A stretch of 64,000 bases of DNA, taken from contig NZ_JARXHW010000003.1 of assembly GCF_031127805.1 (NCBI RefSeq), positions 62,001 to 126,000 on the forward strand, given 5' to 3'. Below, piece after piece: positions 51,872 to 60,762 of this stretch. Both the position numbers and the translations under genes were made by a program. Below the pieces are notes generated by a model. That model was not told where the DNA came from, searched no databases, and saw nothing but the letters and a program-made list of their open reading frames with translations. The DNA comes from Thalassobacterium maritimum. GTDB lineage: Bacteria; Verrucomicrobiota; Verrucomicrobiia; Opitutales; Coraliomargaritaceae. Each line of letters begins with the position of its first letter. The first letter of the stretch is position 1.

Positions 51872-53935
51872 ATGAGTCTTTTCCTAACCACCCTGGAGCA
51901 AACTACGCTCAAGTCCGCACGCAAAGAAGACCCCGTCCGCCCATTCTATTACGCTCTAATCAATCGAGTCGAGAAACGCGCCGCAGCACCGGGCTTAAGC
52001 GATTTAAAGACCAGCTGTGAGTGGTGGCATTTTGTATCTGAATACCTGACGGATGCCGCAATGGTCTATGCTCTAAAACCAAGTAATCAGCTGGCCGCTT
52101 GGCTCAGGGAAACGACGCTTAGTATCGCCCGTCGGCCGATCGATGACTGGGTGGGCCCTCCCTTTCGCAGCCACCAAGGGCAACAACAGAGCGGACATCT
52201 GGAGACCGCGCACTTGACCTGGTCGGTCGCGATTGCACTCGACCTTGCCGCCGAAGCTTTTACCGAGCAAGAACGGTTGGAATTAGGCACAGTTCTCAGA
52301 GAAACAGGCATCCCGCTCTGCCAGCGCTGGTTAGATCAAAACCAGCACATGGCCAATTGGCGGTGCGTGATGAATGCCGGTGTTGCCGTCGCGGCCGCCG
52401 TGCTCAACGATGCCCAAGCCATTGGCCATGCGAGCGAGGAATACACCCGCTGTAGCGACATATTTCAACCCGACGGCAGCGATTCAGAATCGCTCCAATA
52501 CGGCAACTACGCGGGCTACACGCTTATGCTCGCCCGCGAGGCACTGATCCGTAGAGATGCCGCTCTAAGCGATGAGCTCCCCATCTCCCCATGGGTGCAC
52601 AAACCCCGCTGGGACGCCTGCTCGCTCTTTTACCAAAAGCCACTGCTCGGCTGGGGCGCCTACCCACGTCCCCGGAGTGCGAATTTCAACGACAGTGCCG
52701 CCATCTACAGAGCCTCGGGTGACTTCCTCCTACATATTGCCGCGCAGGCGAAAAAGGAATACCCCAGCGACGCGGGCCTCGCTCGCTGGCTCTTCGATAA
52801 CTTGTATTTACCCTGCACCCAGCAAGGGCCATTTGATCGTGCTAGCTTCGGCTTCGTCAATGATTTCGGCTTCCTGACTCTGCCCCTACTTTGCCAAGCT
52901 GCGCAAGCACTGGAACCACCAGCAGCTGGCCTGACTGAGCTAGAAACATTTAGCTCCGGGGACGTGATTGCCCGCGATGCATGGAATGGAAAAACCATAC
53001 TCGCCGTCCATGGAGCGGGAGACGCTATGCACGGCCCCGGGCACTTACACGGCGACCTGAACAGTTTTATTCTCGTCCACAACCAAGAGCGTTTGCTAGT
53101 CGATCCGGGGCATAGCTGTTATCGCAATCTGATCCACGACCTCGAATGCTCTAGCCTGAACCACAACACCTGCACCTTTAAGGTCGAAGACCAGGGGGAC
53201 GGCCTCCATCTCCAAGAAGAATTGTTGCGCGGGCAGACACTTCAACAGTCACGATCCGCTCGCCGTATCCTCAATCCAACGACACGCGAGCCAGGGCCTC
53301 CGATCCAACGAGGCGGCCAACGTTTGTTTGACAACCATCAAGGTCAAGTGAAAGCCATCGCCTCCGAAGTCGCCGCACTCTACGGCCCCCCCATGACCCG
53401 CTTTGCTCGATTCTGGTTTCTCTGTGGCTCACACGCGCTCTTTGTGGTCGACCACATCGTCTCGACCTTGCCAGTCCAAACCTCTTGGTCTTGGCTGCTC
53501 AACAATCGGGACGGCGAACTCGACCTCAAGCTCGTGCAGCCCGACCGACTAGTCGCACGTCGCGGCAATGCAGGCATGAAGCTCTTTCACCTTGCCGACA
53601 GCTGCATGAACGGACCGCTACATGGCTACGTACACGATGCGTATCACCCGCTCCCCAATCAACTCGGCGAAGGCCAACCCGGCAGCGGGCAACTCATCCG
53701 CTGGACCGAAAAAAGCGCAGCGACTGAACGCACGGTCGTGCATGCCATCGCACTCGACGATCCCGCTGCAATTACCCAATGGCACCTGCGCGGCGAGAGT
53801 CAGGCCCCCATCCTCGAAAGCCCTGGAGCCAGCGAATCCTGGAAACTTGAAGTCGCCCCGGATGCATCACAGTTCGTGGTCACGGAACTAGCCTCTCAAA
53901 AACAATACACCTACTCTGTAAAAGACAATGATTAG
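51872..53935 (+). CDS. Heparinase II/III-like protein, cytoplasmic
   Basis: 687 residues with no signal peptide. The N-terminal helical domain (about 30-370: CEWWHFVSEYLTDAAMVYAL, LETAHLTWSVAIALDLAAEA, NQHMANWRCVMNAGVAVAAA, FQPDGSDSESLQYGNYAGYT) is followed by a beta-sandwich domain with HLHGDLNSFILVHNQERLLV (about 390-410), the heparinase II/III motif that corresponds to NHGHxDxGSF in the secreted member at 29731. Asn-His pairs are thus partly altered (GHLHGDLNS). Such proteins are lyases of uronic-acid-containing glycans. Its start is 17 bases before the GH115-like gene at its end, forming a two-gene unit that may process imported uronate oligomers. Confidence 0.8.
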   Translation: MSLFLTTLEQTTLKSARKEDPVRPFYYALINRVEKRAAAPGLSDLKTSCEWWHFVSEYLTDAAMVYALKPSNQLAAWLRETTLSIARRPIDDWVGPPFRSHQGQQQSGHLETAHLTWSVAIALDLAAEAFTEQERLELGTVLRETGIPLCQRWLDQNQHMANWRCVMNAGVAVAAAVLNDAQAIGHASEEYTRCSDIFQPDGSDSESLQYGNYAGYTLMLAREALIRRDAALSDELPISPWVHKPRWDACSLFYQKPLLGWGAYPRPRSANFNDSAAIYRASGDFLLHIAAQAKKEYPSDAGLARWLFDNLYLPCTQQGPFDRASFGFVNDFGFLTLPLLCQAAQALEPPAAGLTELETFSSGDVIARDAWNGKTILAVHGAGDAMHGPGHLHGDLNSFILVHNQERLLVDPGHSCYRNLIHDLECSSLNHNTCTFKVEDQGDGLHLQEELLRGQTLQQSRSARRILNPTTREPGPPIQRGGQRLFDNHQGQVKAIASEVAALYGPPMTRFARFWFLCGSHALFVVDHIVSTLPVQTSWSWLLNNRDGELDLKLVQPDRLVARRGNAGMKLFHLADSCMNGPLHGYVHDAYHPLPNQLGEGQPGSGQLIRWTEKSAATERTVVHAIALDDPAAITQWHLRGESQAPILESPGASESWKLEVAPDASQFVVTELASQKQYTYSVKDND

Positions 53936-53952
53936 CCTCCTTTATCGATATC

Positions 53953-55017
53953 ATGCACCCCCCGGAGGCTGACATGATTCGCGCCGCCATCCGCCGCGGC
54001 CTCTACGTGTCTCAGCACCATATCGAACCGCTCGGCGTGTCTCACTTTGCTTACGAATCGTGGTGGGCGCGTCAGGGTAAAAGCCCCGAGTTCAGCTACC
54101 GTCAAGAATCCGACGCTATGCGCACTTGCTGGCGCGCTTACGCCGAACGCTGGCAAGCCATTGCAGGCGAACAGCTGATCTGGCAAGTGGGCCTGCGCGG
54201 ACGCGGAGACCGCCCGCTCTGGAACCATGACCCTAAAGCGCAGGCACGCGCGGGCGAATTTATTGCCTCAGCCCTGGAGGGCCAAATGGCCATAATCCGA
54301 TCCATTGACCCACGGCCGAAACCACCGGCCACACTCACCTTGTGGTACGAAGGAGCGAAGCTGATTAGCAAAGGTCAACTCAAGGCCCCCAAAGGAGTCA
54401 GCTACATATTTGCCGATCATAGTCGCACTCAAGAAATGCAGGACGACTTCCTCACACTTCCACGGGAGAGCGAGCGCCCCCGCGGCTATTATTACCACGT
54501 CGCGGTTTGGAGTATGGGCCCCCACTTAGTTAGTGGGCCGCCTCCTGAAAAAATTGCCCGCACAGTGCAGCAACTCGTCGAAAAGGGAGACACGTATTAT
54601 GCGCTGCTCAACGTCAGCAACCTTCGAGAACATACCATGGGAACGGCAGTCTGGACACAACAGGTCTGGCAACCGGAACCACTGACTAATCAAGCCTTTC
54701 TCAAGCAATGGTCTTCGCCGGAACTTGCCCCACTGCACGCAGCCTTTCTGGATAGCATCCCACAATTCCAGCCCGAATGGCGCTTCTACGACGGTAGCGC
54801 GCGCCTCTGGATTGATCGTCTTATTTCCAGTCAAGTCGCCAATGGCACGCCACTGGACGGGCTCTTAAAGGAACTCGTCGCCAACAAACGGGCTAAGCTG
54901 ATCGACACACTACAGAGCGCAGTCGACGCCCTCGATCATTTACTACTAAAAGTTAAAGCTCAAGAAGCGACAATCTCACACAAGTTGCGCGCGTATCATC
55001 GCAGTTCAAAAATCTAA
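53953..55017 (+). CDS. Short GH115-like protein (alpha-glucuronidase-related)
   Basis: 354 residues, no signal peptide. The sequence IRAAIRRGLYVSQHHIEPLG, then WQVGLRGRGDRPLW, WYEGAKLISKGQLKAPKGVSY, FADHSRTQEMQDDF, RGYYYHVAVWSMGPHL and YALLNVSNLREH lines up with the central barrel of GH115 alpha-glucuronidases (compare their HAEPL, GMRGxHD, DDVTxxWxDDN, YYHxxYxGxP and WIxNVGDLK blocks). GH115 enzymes are usually 800-1000 residues with extra N- and C-terminal domains, both absent here. The first in-frame ATG is used; an in-frame stop lies 22 bases upstream, so the N-terminus is not missing by mis-start. It may be a single-domain relative. It overlaps the convergent PEP-CTERM gene by 4 bases. 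Confidence 0.65.
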   Translation: MHPPEADMIRAAIRRGLYVSQHHIEPLGVSHFAYESWWARQGKSPEFSYRQESDAMRTCWRAYAERWQAIAGEQLIWQVGLRGRGDRPLWNHDPKAQARAGEFIASALEGQMAIIRSIDPRPKPPATLTLWYEGAKLISKGQLKAPKGVSYIFADHSRTQEMQDDFLTLPRESERPRGYYYHVAVWSMGPHLVSGPPPEKIARTVQQLVEKGDTYYALLNVSNLREHTMGTAVWTQQVWQPEPLTNQAFLKQWSSPELAPLHAAFLDSIPQFQPEWRFYDGSARLWIDRLISSQVANGTPLDGLLKELVANKRAKLIDTLQSAVDALDHLLLKVKAQEATISHKLRAYHRSSKI

Positions 55018-55880
55018 GCTCTGCGGTGACGGCGATTGACACACAAAAGTGCGAGTAAGCCAGAAATCAGCGCGAAGCTCGAAGGCTCTGGCACCGCAAG
55101 TAAATCATTTTGAGCCAAGATCGTATCCGAAACGCGCACTTCGTCGATATTGCCGCCCCAGTAGCTATTAGCAGAATTAGAAGCACCATACGCACCCACT
55201 CTGAAGACACCCGACGTATTGTTAATGCTAGTCGTAATCCCCGAAGAGATAGTCGATGACATGAGACTGCTCGAATTGATCAGATCCTGATAATATAAAT
55301 TAATATCATTCGTTCCGGTCGTGCCATCGTATGTGAGTGCAATATAGAAGTCAGTATCCAGCGTAAGCGTTAAGCCCAAGGGGACGACTTCAGAGCCTGA
55401 ACTTCCAGTCCCCATTAGCAGATACAATTCGTTCGCACTCGCAGTTCCAGTCCCGCTACTGGAAGCCACTCCAATCCCCCAACTACGGCCATTAGTTGAA
55501 GTCGACCACTGCGACATGACATATTGCGTGCCGCTCTTGAAGCCGGCTAAGTTAATGTAGGCCTCTGCGGTGAAGGCGGTCAGACTTCCAAAGGGATCGG
55601 CCACTGCCATGTTTTGACTACCACTAAAGGATGCCATAGAAGTATTACTATCACCCGTATTCGGGATTGGATTGCTGAAGGCACTGCCATCGCCCGTCGC
55701 GGGAATCACAGTCTCTGTCGCGGTGGAGCTCAAGCTATGCCCGTTGCCCGAGGAATCGGTGACTAGCGAGGTATCATCCCCCATGCGATAATGGACGAGT
55801 GTCGCTGCGTTCGCAGAGATGCTAGCCAGACCAGAGAAGAGAACGAATGCCGAAACGGCACTGAGAGGTAGTTGAGTCAT
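55014..55880 (-). CDS. PEP-CTERM protein with LamG-like domain
   Basis: 288 residues. Signal peptide at 1-25 (LPLSAVSAFVLFSGLASISA). The body is a LamG/concanavalin-like sandwich: LVHYRMGDDTSLVTDSSGNG, SSFxAEAYI-like FTAEAYINLAGF, YIALTYDGTTGTNDINLYYQ, YWGGNIDEVRVSDTIL. The tail is PEPSSFALISGL, a hydrophobic stretch and RRHRRA, a PEP-CTERM sorting signal. A CACGTG operator candidate lies 38 bases upstream, linking it to the xylan-type group far to the left. It is convergent with the GH115-like gene with a 4-base overlap. Probably an exported glycan-binding protein. Confidence 0.87.
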   Translation of the reverse strand: MTQLPLSAVSAFVLFSGLASISANAATLVHYRMGDDTSLVTDSSGNGHSLSSTATETVIPATGDGSAFSNPIPNTGDSNTSMASFSGSQNMAVADPFGSLTAFTAEAYINLAGFKSGTQYVMSQWSTSTNGRSWGIGVASSSGTGTASANELYLLMGTGSSGSEVVPLGLTLTLDTDFYIALTYDGTTGTNDINLYYQDLINSSSLMSSTISSGITTSINNTSGVFRVGAYGASNSANSYWGGNIDEVRVSDTILAQNDLLAVPEPSSFALISGLLALLCVNRRHRRA

Positions 55881-55917
55881 AAGAATAGGGGTTGGAGTAG
55901 GTATGGAACTCTAAGAT

Positions 55918-55932
55918 TGAGCACGTGCACAA
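55918..55932. promoter_or_regulatory. Operator candidate, CACGTG class (TGAGCACGTGCACAA)
   Basis: Reverse complement TTGTGCACGTGCTCA shares TGTGCACGTG with the copies at 18907 and 22258. It lies 38 bases upstream of the LamG-like PEP-CTERM gene. Confidence 0.55.
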
Positions 55933-55968
55933 CTGAGAGGTGGCCCATAATAACACTATTCTATAGAT

Positions 55969-56640
55969 TTAACCATAGCTTGAATTGATATTACTTGAAC
56001 TATATTGATCAAAAAAATGCAAATGACTCATTAAATACCCTGCGATATAAATCGCCTGCTTTTCACGAACAGCTTCGATAAAGTGCACATGATCACAGAA
56101 CGCCTGATCCTCCTCATTGAGACTTACCGTAAAGGCTTCGAGATCAATCGCGGGCACTGCACATTCTTCCATCACCGCATCCGCCGCTGCGTTATACTGA
56201 AATAAATCAGCACAATAGCGAAAGAACCCTATGCCTGGATAATTATGAACGGCATCACTCACAGGTGTAATCCGAGCCCAAACAACTGCGATCCCTCGAC
56301 TTTGACAGAGTCGAATCGCAGCTCTCAAATTAGCTTGATAGGCTGCTAAAGGAATCTGGATCGCACCAGTCTCCACATTTCGCTTTATATCGTGCAAACC
56401 GGCATTCATCAGAATCACCTGAGGCTGAAACGAATCTTCCGCCAATAACTTCTGCACTATTTCAAGCATCTGCGACGAATCACCACAATTCGCCCCGACA
56501 GGAACATCTAAATTTTGGAGCGCCTCCGTTTCACCCCCTTTTCGATCGTAGCGAAAATAACCTCGTACAAACTTTTCCAAATAAGGGCCGTATTGTATCG
56601 AAATACTATCTCCCAGAACATATAGCTGCGGTAAATTCAT
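55969..56640 (-). CDS. SGNH/GDSL hydrolase family protein
   Basis: 223 residues, no signal peptide. The SGNH blocks are visible: VLGDSIS with Ser12 as nucleophile, a Gly-rich VPVGANCGDSSQM block, the block III Asn in LMNAGLHDI, and CDHVHF supplying the Asp and His. Members are esterases or lipases; in glycan loci they commonly deacetylate sugars. It lies downstream of the long ExbBD-containing operon on the same strand, separated by about 95 bases, so co-transcription is possible. The short insertion-free length fits a minimal enzyme. Substrate unknown. Confidence 0.88.
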   Translation of the reverse strand: MNLPQLYVLGDSISIQYGPYLEKFVRGYFRYDRKGGETEALQNLDVPVGANCGDSSQMLEIVQKLLAEDSFQPQVILMNAGLHDIKRNVETGAIQIPLAAYQANLRAAIRLCQSRGIAVVWARITPVSDAVHNYPGIGFFRYCADLFQYNAAADAVMEECAVPAIDLEAFTVSLNEEDQAFCDHVHFIEAVREKQAIYIAGYLMSHLHFFDQYSSSNINSSYG

Positions 56641-56735
56641 AAAGCTAACTCATGATTGAAAAAACAATAACCTCCCCCAGTCCCCCCGAGGCCGGGAAGA
56701 TGGTGATTGGGGCAGAACCTCAGTCTAAAAACCTT

Positions 56736-58577
56736 CTAATATTCCGGATAGTCTTCATCCGGGTTCAACTCGTGCCACCAACGTTTAATTAACACACCTT
56801 CGTCTTCTAATAAATTTAAATAAAGACTAGAGCGTTCACGTATCGCTGCATCCTCTGACCCCATCAGCGTGCCTAAGCGCTCCACTGAAACGGAACGCTG
56901 GAAAGCGAGCGTACGGTCTTGGTAACGCATCAAAAAGCGTGTCCATGCACTCCGCATTCCGATTTTAGGATCGTTTAACACCTCGGTCACATGCTTCGCA
57001 AAGCCCTCATAATCGATGGCCCCAGTCTGGTACAATTTAATGGTCGAAGTCCAGGCATTACGAATGCTCGCAGGCAGGACATTTGACTTCAGCGACATGT
57101 ATAAGTGAGGCGGCAAGCCCTCAAAAGTCGGCATAAAGACCTCGACTAGATCGGGTGGCTTAGTGCCAATCGCCACTGGCAACCAACCGGCACGCTCCGA
57201 GAAACCTTGTTGAATACGATGAGAGGTCAAAAAGTGTAGAAAGTCCAAGGCCCCTTCAAAATTCGCACTTTGCTTATTAATGGCGAAGGGCACCGAGCCT
57301 TCGACATCTGCTTCGGAGAGAGGCATGCTCAAGAACTCAGACCAACGTTCCCCCGCCACTGGCATCGGCCTCCTCTCAATATCGATCTCAAAGTGATCCT
57401 CCGAATTTGCACGCTGCCGAATGCCTTCAACAATTCCTGTCACGTTCCACCCACCGGTGCTAAACACCGCAGCTTGGCCCAACACAAAACGCCGCTGCGC
57501 TTGATCTCGATCCAGCCCAAGAAAGCCCTTCGGATAAAATGCGGTCATTTCTTTTAATAATTTGAAATACTCTCGCACACTGGGCGAATCAAAGCTCCAA
57601 ATACCACGCGCAAAGCCGGCCATCGTTTCTAAAGAAGTAAGATTACGTCCAACTTCTAAGCTTAATTCTTCCCAAAGCACCGAACTGAATGCTCTCTCAT
57701 AGCCGGCCGCAATATCGCTCGAGCCTGATTTACTCGCAGCAATCGGCACCAAATACTCAAGGCCCTCGCTCTCTTTATACGCGACAACGGAATTAAGATA
57801 TAGAAAGAGCTGTCCCAGGCTCTGTGGCAGCGTATCATCCTGCAACCAGGACAAACCAGACGAACGCGGCAAGTAACCACTGCGATGATCCTGCGACAAC
57901 CACACCGACTGCAACCAATCGGGGTCGCTGCCCGACATAATTTGCTCCAAAGCATATGCCTTCACCTGCTCCAACAGCTTACGATTGTACATAAGACGCA
58001 GGCCACCCCAGGTGCAGATCGGCACTGCGTAATAATCACTTAAAGACTCTTCATAGCCACCATTCAAACCATCAAAAAAAATATCACGCCAGGCACTCTC
58101 TTCCAGAAACTGAGATAATTCCGCTGGAAGGCCAGGAATCTGATATTCTGGAGCATTATAGGGGTTACTCGATTCAATATAACTCCCAATCGGCATGAAG
58201 AACTTTGCCAACGAGTCGCCGCGAATCAGATTCGTTTCTTTCTTAACCGCGATGTCAGGAGCCGTGCCACTGATCAGGTGAATATTCATGAACTGCGCAT
58301 ACACACGCTCAGAGATCGGCAACTGCTCCACCACGATTCCTGCATCACGGACTTCAGGCAATTGATTATAGGTGTCAATCGCCCACTGCAAGGCATCTCG
58401 AAAGCCTGGCTCCAACTGCCAGTGCGCCACCCGAATATAGCTTCCATTGCGATCGCCCTCCCCTGAGCCAGGCCCACGCGTCACAAAATAAAAACGGACT
58501 GCGCTAATGGTGAAAATAAACAGAAGCAGTGCGAATGCCAGCCAATTGAGGCTAAATTTAGGAGAAGATCGACTCAT
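56736..58577 (-). CDS. Membrane-anchored extracellular solute-binding protein-like
   Basis: 613 residues. An N-terminal TM helix (LNWLAFALLLFIFTISAVRFYF, about 10-31) anchors the protein; there is no lipobox. The rest is an ABC-type family 1 sugar-binding fold: IRVAHWQLEPGF, TYNQLPEVRDAGIVVEQL, LISGTAPDIAVKKETN, DYYAVPICTWGGLRLMYNRK, FVLGQAAVFSTGGW, SVPFAINKQSANFEGALDFLHFL. No ABC permease or ATPase gene is near. It is 15 bases after the TPR lipoprotein gene, at the end of a leftward operon with ExbB, two ExbD and a TonB-like protein. It may capture oligosaccharides for the energised system instead of an ABC importer; this is inference. Confidence 0.83.
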   Translation of the reverse strand: MSRSSPKFSLNWLAFALLLFIFTISAVRFYFVTRGPGSGEGDRNGSYIRVAHWQLEPGFRDALQWAIDTYNQLPEVRDAGIVVEQLPISERVYAQFMNIHLISGTAPDIAVKKETNLIRGDSLAKFFMPIGSYIESSNPYNAPEYQIPGLPAELSQFLEESAWRDIFFDGLNGGYEESLSDYYAVPICTWGGLRLMYNRKLLEQVKAYALEQIMSGSDPDWLQSVWLSQDHRSGYLPRSSGLSWLQDDTLPQSLGQLFLYLNSVVAYKESEGLEYLVPIAASKSGSSDIAAGYERAFSSVLWEELSLEVGRNLTSLETMAGFARGIWSFDSPSVREYFKLLKEMTAFYPKGFLGLDRDQAQRRFVLGQAAVFSTGGWNVTGIVEGIRQRANSEDHFEIDIERRPMPVAGERWSEFLSMPLSEADVEGSVPFAINKQSANFEGALDFLHFLTSHRIQQGFSERAGWLPVAIGTKPPDLVEVFMPTFEGLPPHLYMSLKSNVLPASIRNAWTSTIKLYQTGAIDYEGFAKHVTEVLNDPKIGMRSAWTRFLMRYQDRTLAFQRSVSVERLGTLMGSEDAAIRERSSLYLNLLEDEGVLIKRWWHELNPDEDYPEY

Positions 58578-58592
58578 AGTAAAACGCCGTAA

Positions 58593-59519
58593 TTACATGC
58601 TTTGAAGATTAAAAACCGATTGAGGCAAGGCAGGCACCTCAATCGTCAACTCAGGATGATCCGCTAAGACCTGAACCAGTCGCTCACGAGAAATTGTGGC
58701 ATAGATACTTCGTGGAAAATCTTGCAACAAGCGCGCAAAAATTCGCGCGGCAAACTCATAATCCTCGGCCTTCTCAGCCAGCAGAGCAAATTGCCATAAG
58801 GAGGCATCGCTATCGGCCGAGCGCGGGAAGCCTGCTTCCATCGCGATCGCATAAGGCTGCAGTGCCTGCTTGGGTTGATCCAAATAGAAGGCATAGAGCT
58901 GCGCCGTGTATTGAGCCAGAATCCCCAACCAAGGCGAATCTTCCAGCTCAGACATCTCAGATTCCAATAAATCAATGGCCGTCTGAACCTCTACGGAATC
59001 AAATGATTGCGCCCGACTCTGCGCAAGATATAGCGTCGCTCGCAGAGCCATGTCCGTCCCGGCGAATTCCTCGCGCACACGCTGATAATATCTCTGCGCC
59101 GCCAACACATCCACCGAATCTCCATGGAAATAGGCGATTTCCAATATACGTCCAATGTCCAACATCGCAGAAGCCGCATATAAGGATCCAGGGGCATGCT
59201 CGATAATCGACTCCATCAAACTCCGCGCTTCCAATAAGCCTTCTTGGCTCGGGGGCGATTGATGCCACGCCGCGATAGCCAAGCTATAAGTGGCTACCTG
59301 CCAATCCGCGGCGTTTCCCTCAGGGGAGTAGCTTGACTGAACATCGCTCAAAACCTGATAAGCATCACTAAAATTAAAAACGCGCAGATACTCAATGCCA
59401 GTATTCAAAGCGTCCTGCTGGCTCATGGATTCACCCTCTTCTCGCGAAGAACAAGCTGACAATAAAGTAACCGCTAAAAGTGTAAGCACCGAAGTGATTT
59501 TAAAAGTATACAAAGTCAT
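58593..59519 (-). CDS. TPR-like lipoprotein
   Basis: 308 residues from ATG 59519 (MTLYTFKITSVLTLLAV); the lipobox LLSAC at about residues 17-21 marks Cys as the lipid-modified residue. An upstream in-frame extension (to 59567) is not signal-like. The body is all helical with tetratricopeptide-like repeats (ALNTGIEYLRVFNFSDAYQVL, AASAMLDIGRILEIAYFHG, AQRYYQRVREEF, DYEFAARIFARLLQDFPRS), resembling BamD/YbgF-type scaffolds. It lies between the TonB-like PA14 gene and the solute-binding gene, all on one strand with short gaps. Probably a periplasmic or outer-membrane scaffold for the ExbBD complex. Confidence 0.85.
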   Translation of the reverse strand: MTLYTFKITSVLTLLAVTLLSACSSREEGESMSQQDALNTGIEYLRVFNFSDAYQVLSDVQSSYSPEGNAADWQVATYSLAIAAWHQSPPSQEGLLEARSLMESIIEHAPGSLYAASAMLDIGRILEIAYFHGDSVDVLAAQRYYQRVREEFAGTDMALRATLYLAQSRAQSFDSVEVQTAIDLLESEMSELEDSPWLGILAQYTAQLYAFYLDQPKQALQPYAIAMEAGFPRSADSDASLWQFALLAEKAEDYEFAARIFARLLQDFPRSIYATISRERLVQVLADHPELTIEVPALPQSVFNLQSM

Positions 59520-59586
59520 AAAGTTCTTAACGGAGGGGAGAGGCAATTCGGGATGTAGAAAGTCCAAAAAGAAACGTCTAAAGTGA

Positions 59587-60726
59587 TCAATCGGGGATAA
59601 ATTGAGCCGCGTCGGGGTGAGTATTCTTCAAAAACAAAGTATCCTGTTCACTCAAAGGACGCGTCGAAAAGATCTGTGGTTTTAACTCCTTCGAATCTTC
59701 AATTAACAGATACGCACCAAAACCTCCGCCCGGCACTTCACTAATCAAAATTTCAACCTCAGTCTCCCTGCCCGCGGTCAGGTTGAACCAGTCCCCTCGG
59801 ATGACGGGTTGACTCAATCCAAAGTAGCGATTCCCACCATCTTTGTTGGCTCTCTCTGCGCTGGAACTGGGCTCCCATTGACTATAAGTATGCGCACGCC
59901 AAGAAGCATCTAAGATCAACTTACCATTGATACGAACTAATAAAACGTCGTCCCCCTTTCCCAGTAATCGGAAACGACCACTCTCTTGCGCTTTAAATGT
60001 TCCTTGATAAACCACCGCAATCAGTGAAGGAGCGATCTCCTTTTCAGCGGAAAACGATTTTGGAGCCACGTTTGCAGATTGAGCAGGAATGACGAAATAA
60101 GAGCCATAAAGTAATTTTGATGATTTTGAGAATTTTCGCTCAAACTTCTTGATATCGAACCTTCGCGCAAAATCTTGAATAATTTCAGCGGCATATGCGG
60201 TTTTCGGACCAAAATCACTTTCCGAGGCGATGGGGTACTCCTTCCCTTTTTCGTCGCGCTTAAAGTCATATAAAGTGCCTTCTAAAGTGCCTTCCATCGC
60301 GCGATCAAAACCAAAACTTGTAATCCGAATGGCATCAGCCACACCGCCGCCCAGTGCTCCCAAACCACCGCCGAATCCGCGACCGCCACCGATCGAAAGT
60401 TTGGACTGGTTAAGCTCAATCGTAGGCACACTGACATTCTGTGAGTTCTGAACAGCGAGTGCTTGCGGTCGTGGCAAACTCTTCTGCGCGCGCTTGATCG
60501 TGGGCGGAGGCGGCGGCGGTGGTGGCGGTTGCTTGACCTGCACCACCGGCGGCGCCTCAAACTCGGGCTCCGGCTGTAATACTTCGATAATCTTTAGTGT
60601 CGCAAGGCCGATCCCTCCCAGCACATGCACTAGCACACTGATAACGATCACGATAAATACCGCACTGCGCTTCTTCTTCCTACGCAGTGGCTTGCCTAGT
60701 TCTTGTTCGTTATGTGGGAGTGTCAT
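59587..60726 (-). CDS. TonB-like protein with PA14-like C-terminal domain (ExbBD locus 2)
   Basis: 379 residues. Basic N-terminus (LRRKKKRS), then one TM helix (AVFIVIVISVLVHVLGGIGL, about 22-41), then a Pro-rich periplasmic arm (PEPEFEAPPVVQVK followed by nine consecutive prolines) as in TonB. After a Gly-rich linker (GGGRGFGGGLGALGGG) and a helical region, the C-terminal 140 or so residues read as a PA14-like beta-barrel: APSLIAVVYQGTFKAQESGR, LLGKGDDVLLVRINGKLILD, WFNLTAGRETEVEILISEVP, GGFGAYLLIED. No TonB C-terminal domain is present. It lies 36 bases after the second ExbD. It is presumably driven by ExbB/ExbD and touches a glycan or partner protein through the PA14-like domain; that role is inferred. 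Confidence 0.83.
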   Translation of the reverse strand: MTLPHNEQELGKPLRRKKKRSAVFIVIVISVLVHVLGGIGLATLKIIEVLQPEPEFEAPPVVQVKQPPPPPPPPPTIKRAQKSLPRPQALAVQNSQNVSVPTIELNQSKLSIGGGRGFGGGLGALGGGVADAIRITSFGFDRAMEGTLEGTLYDFKRDEKGKEYPIASESDFGPKTAYAAEIIQDFARRFDIKKFERKFSKSSKLLYGSYFVIPAQSANVAPKSFSAEKEIAPSLIAVVYQGTFKAQESGRFRLLGKGDDVLLVRINGKLILDASWRAHTYSQWEPSSSAERANKDGGNRYFGLSQPVIRGDWFNLTAGRETEVEILISEVPGGGFGAYLLIEDSKELKPQIFSTRPLSEQDTLFLKNTHPDAAQFIPD

Positions 60727-60762
60727 AATGCTTTAATTTGCAAAAATATCCAAGGCTCGCGC

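Noticed and set aside
60494..60736. Glycine-rich frame on the plus strand opposite the TonB-like gene
   Set aside because: It is the antisense shadow of the poly-proline arm of the real gene at 59587-60726.
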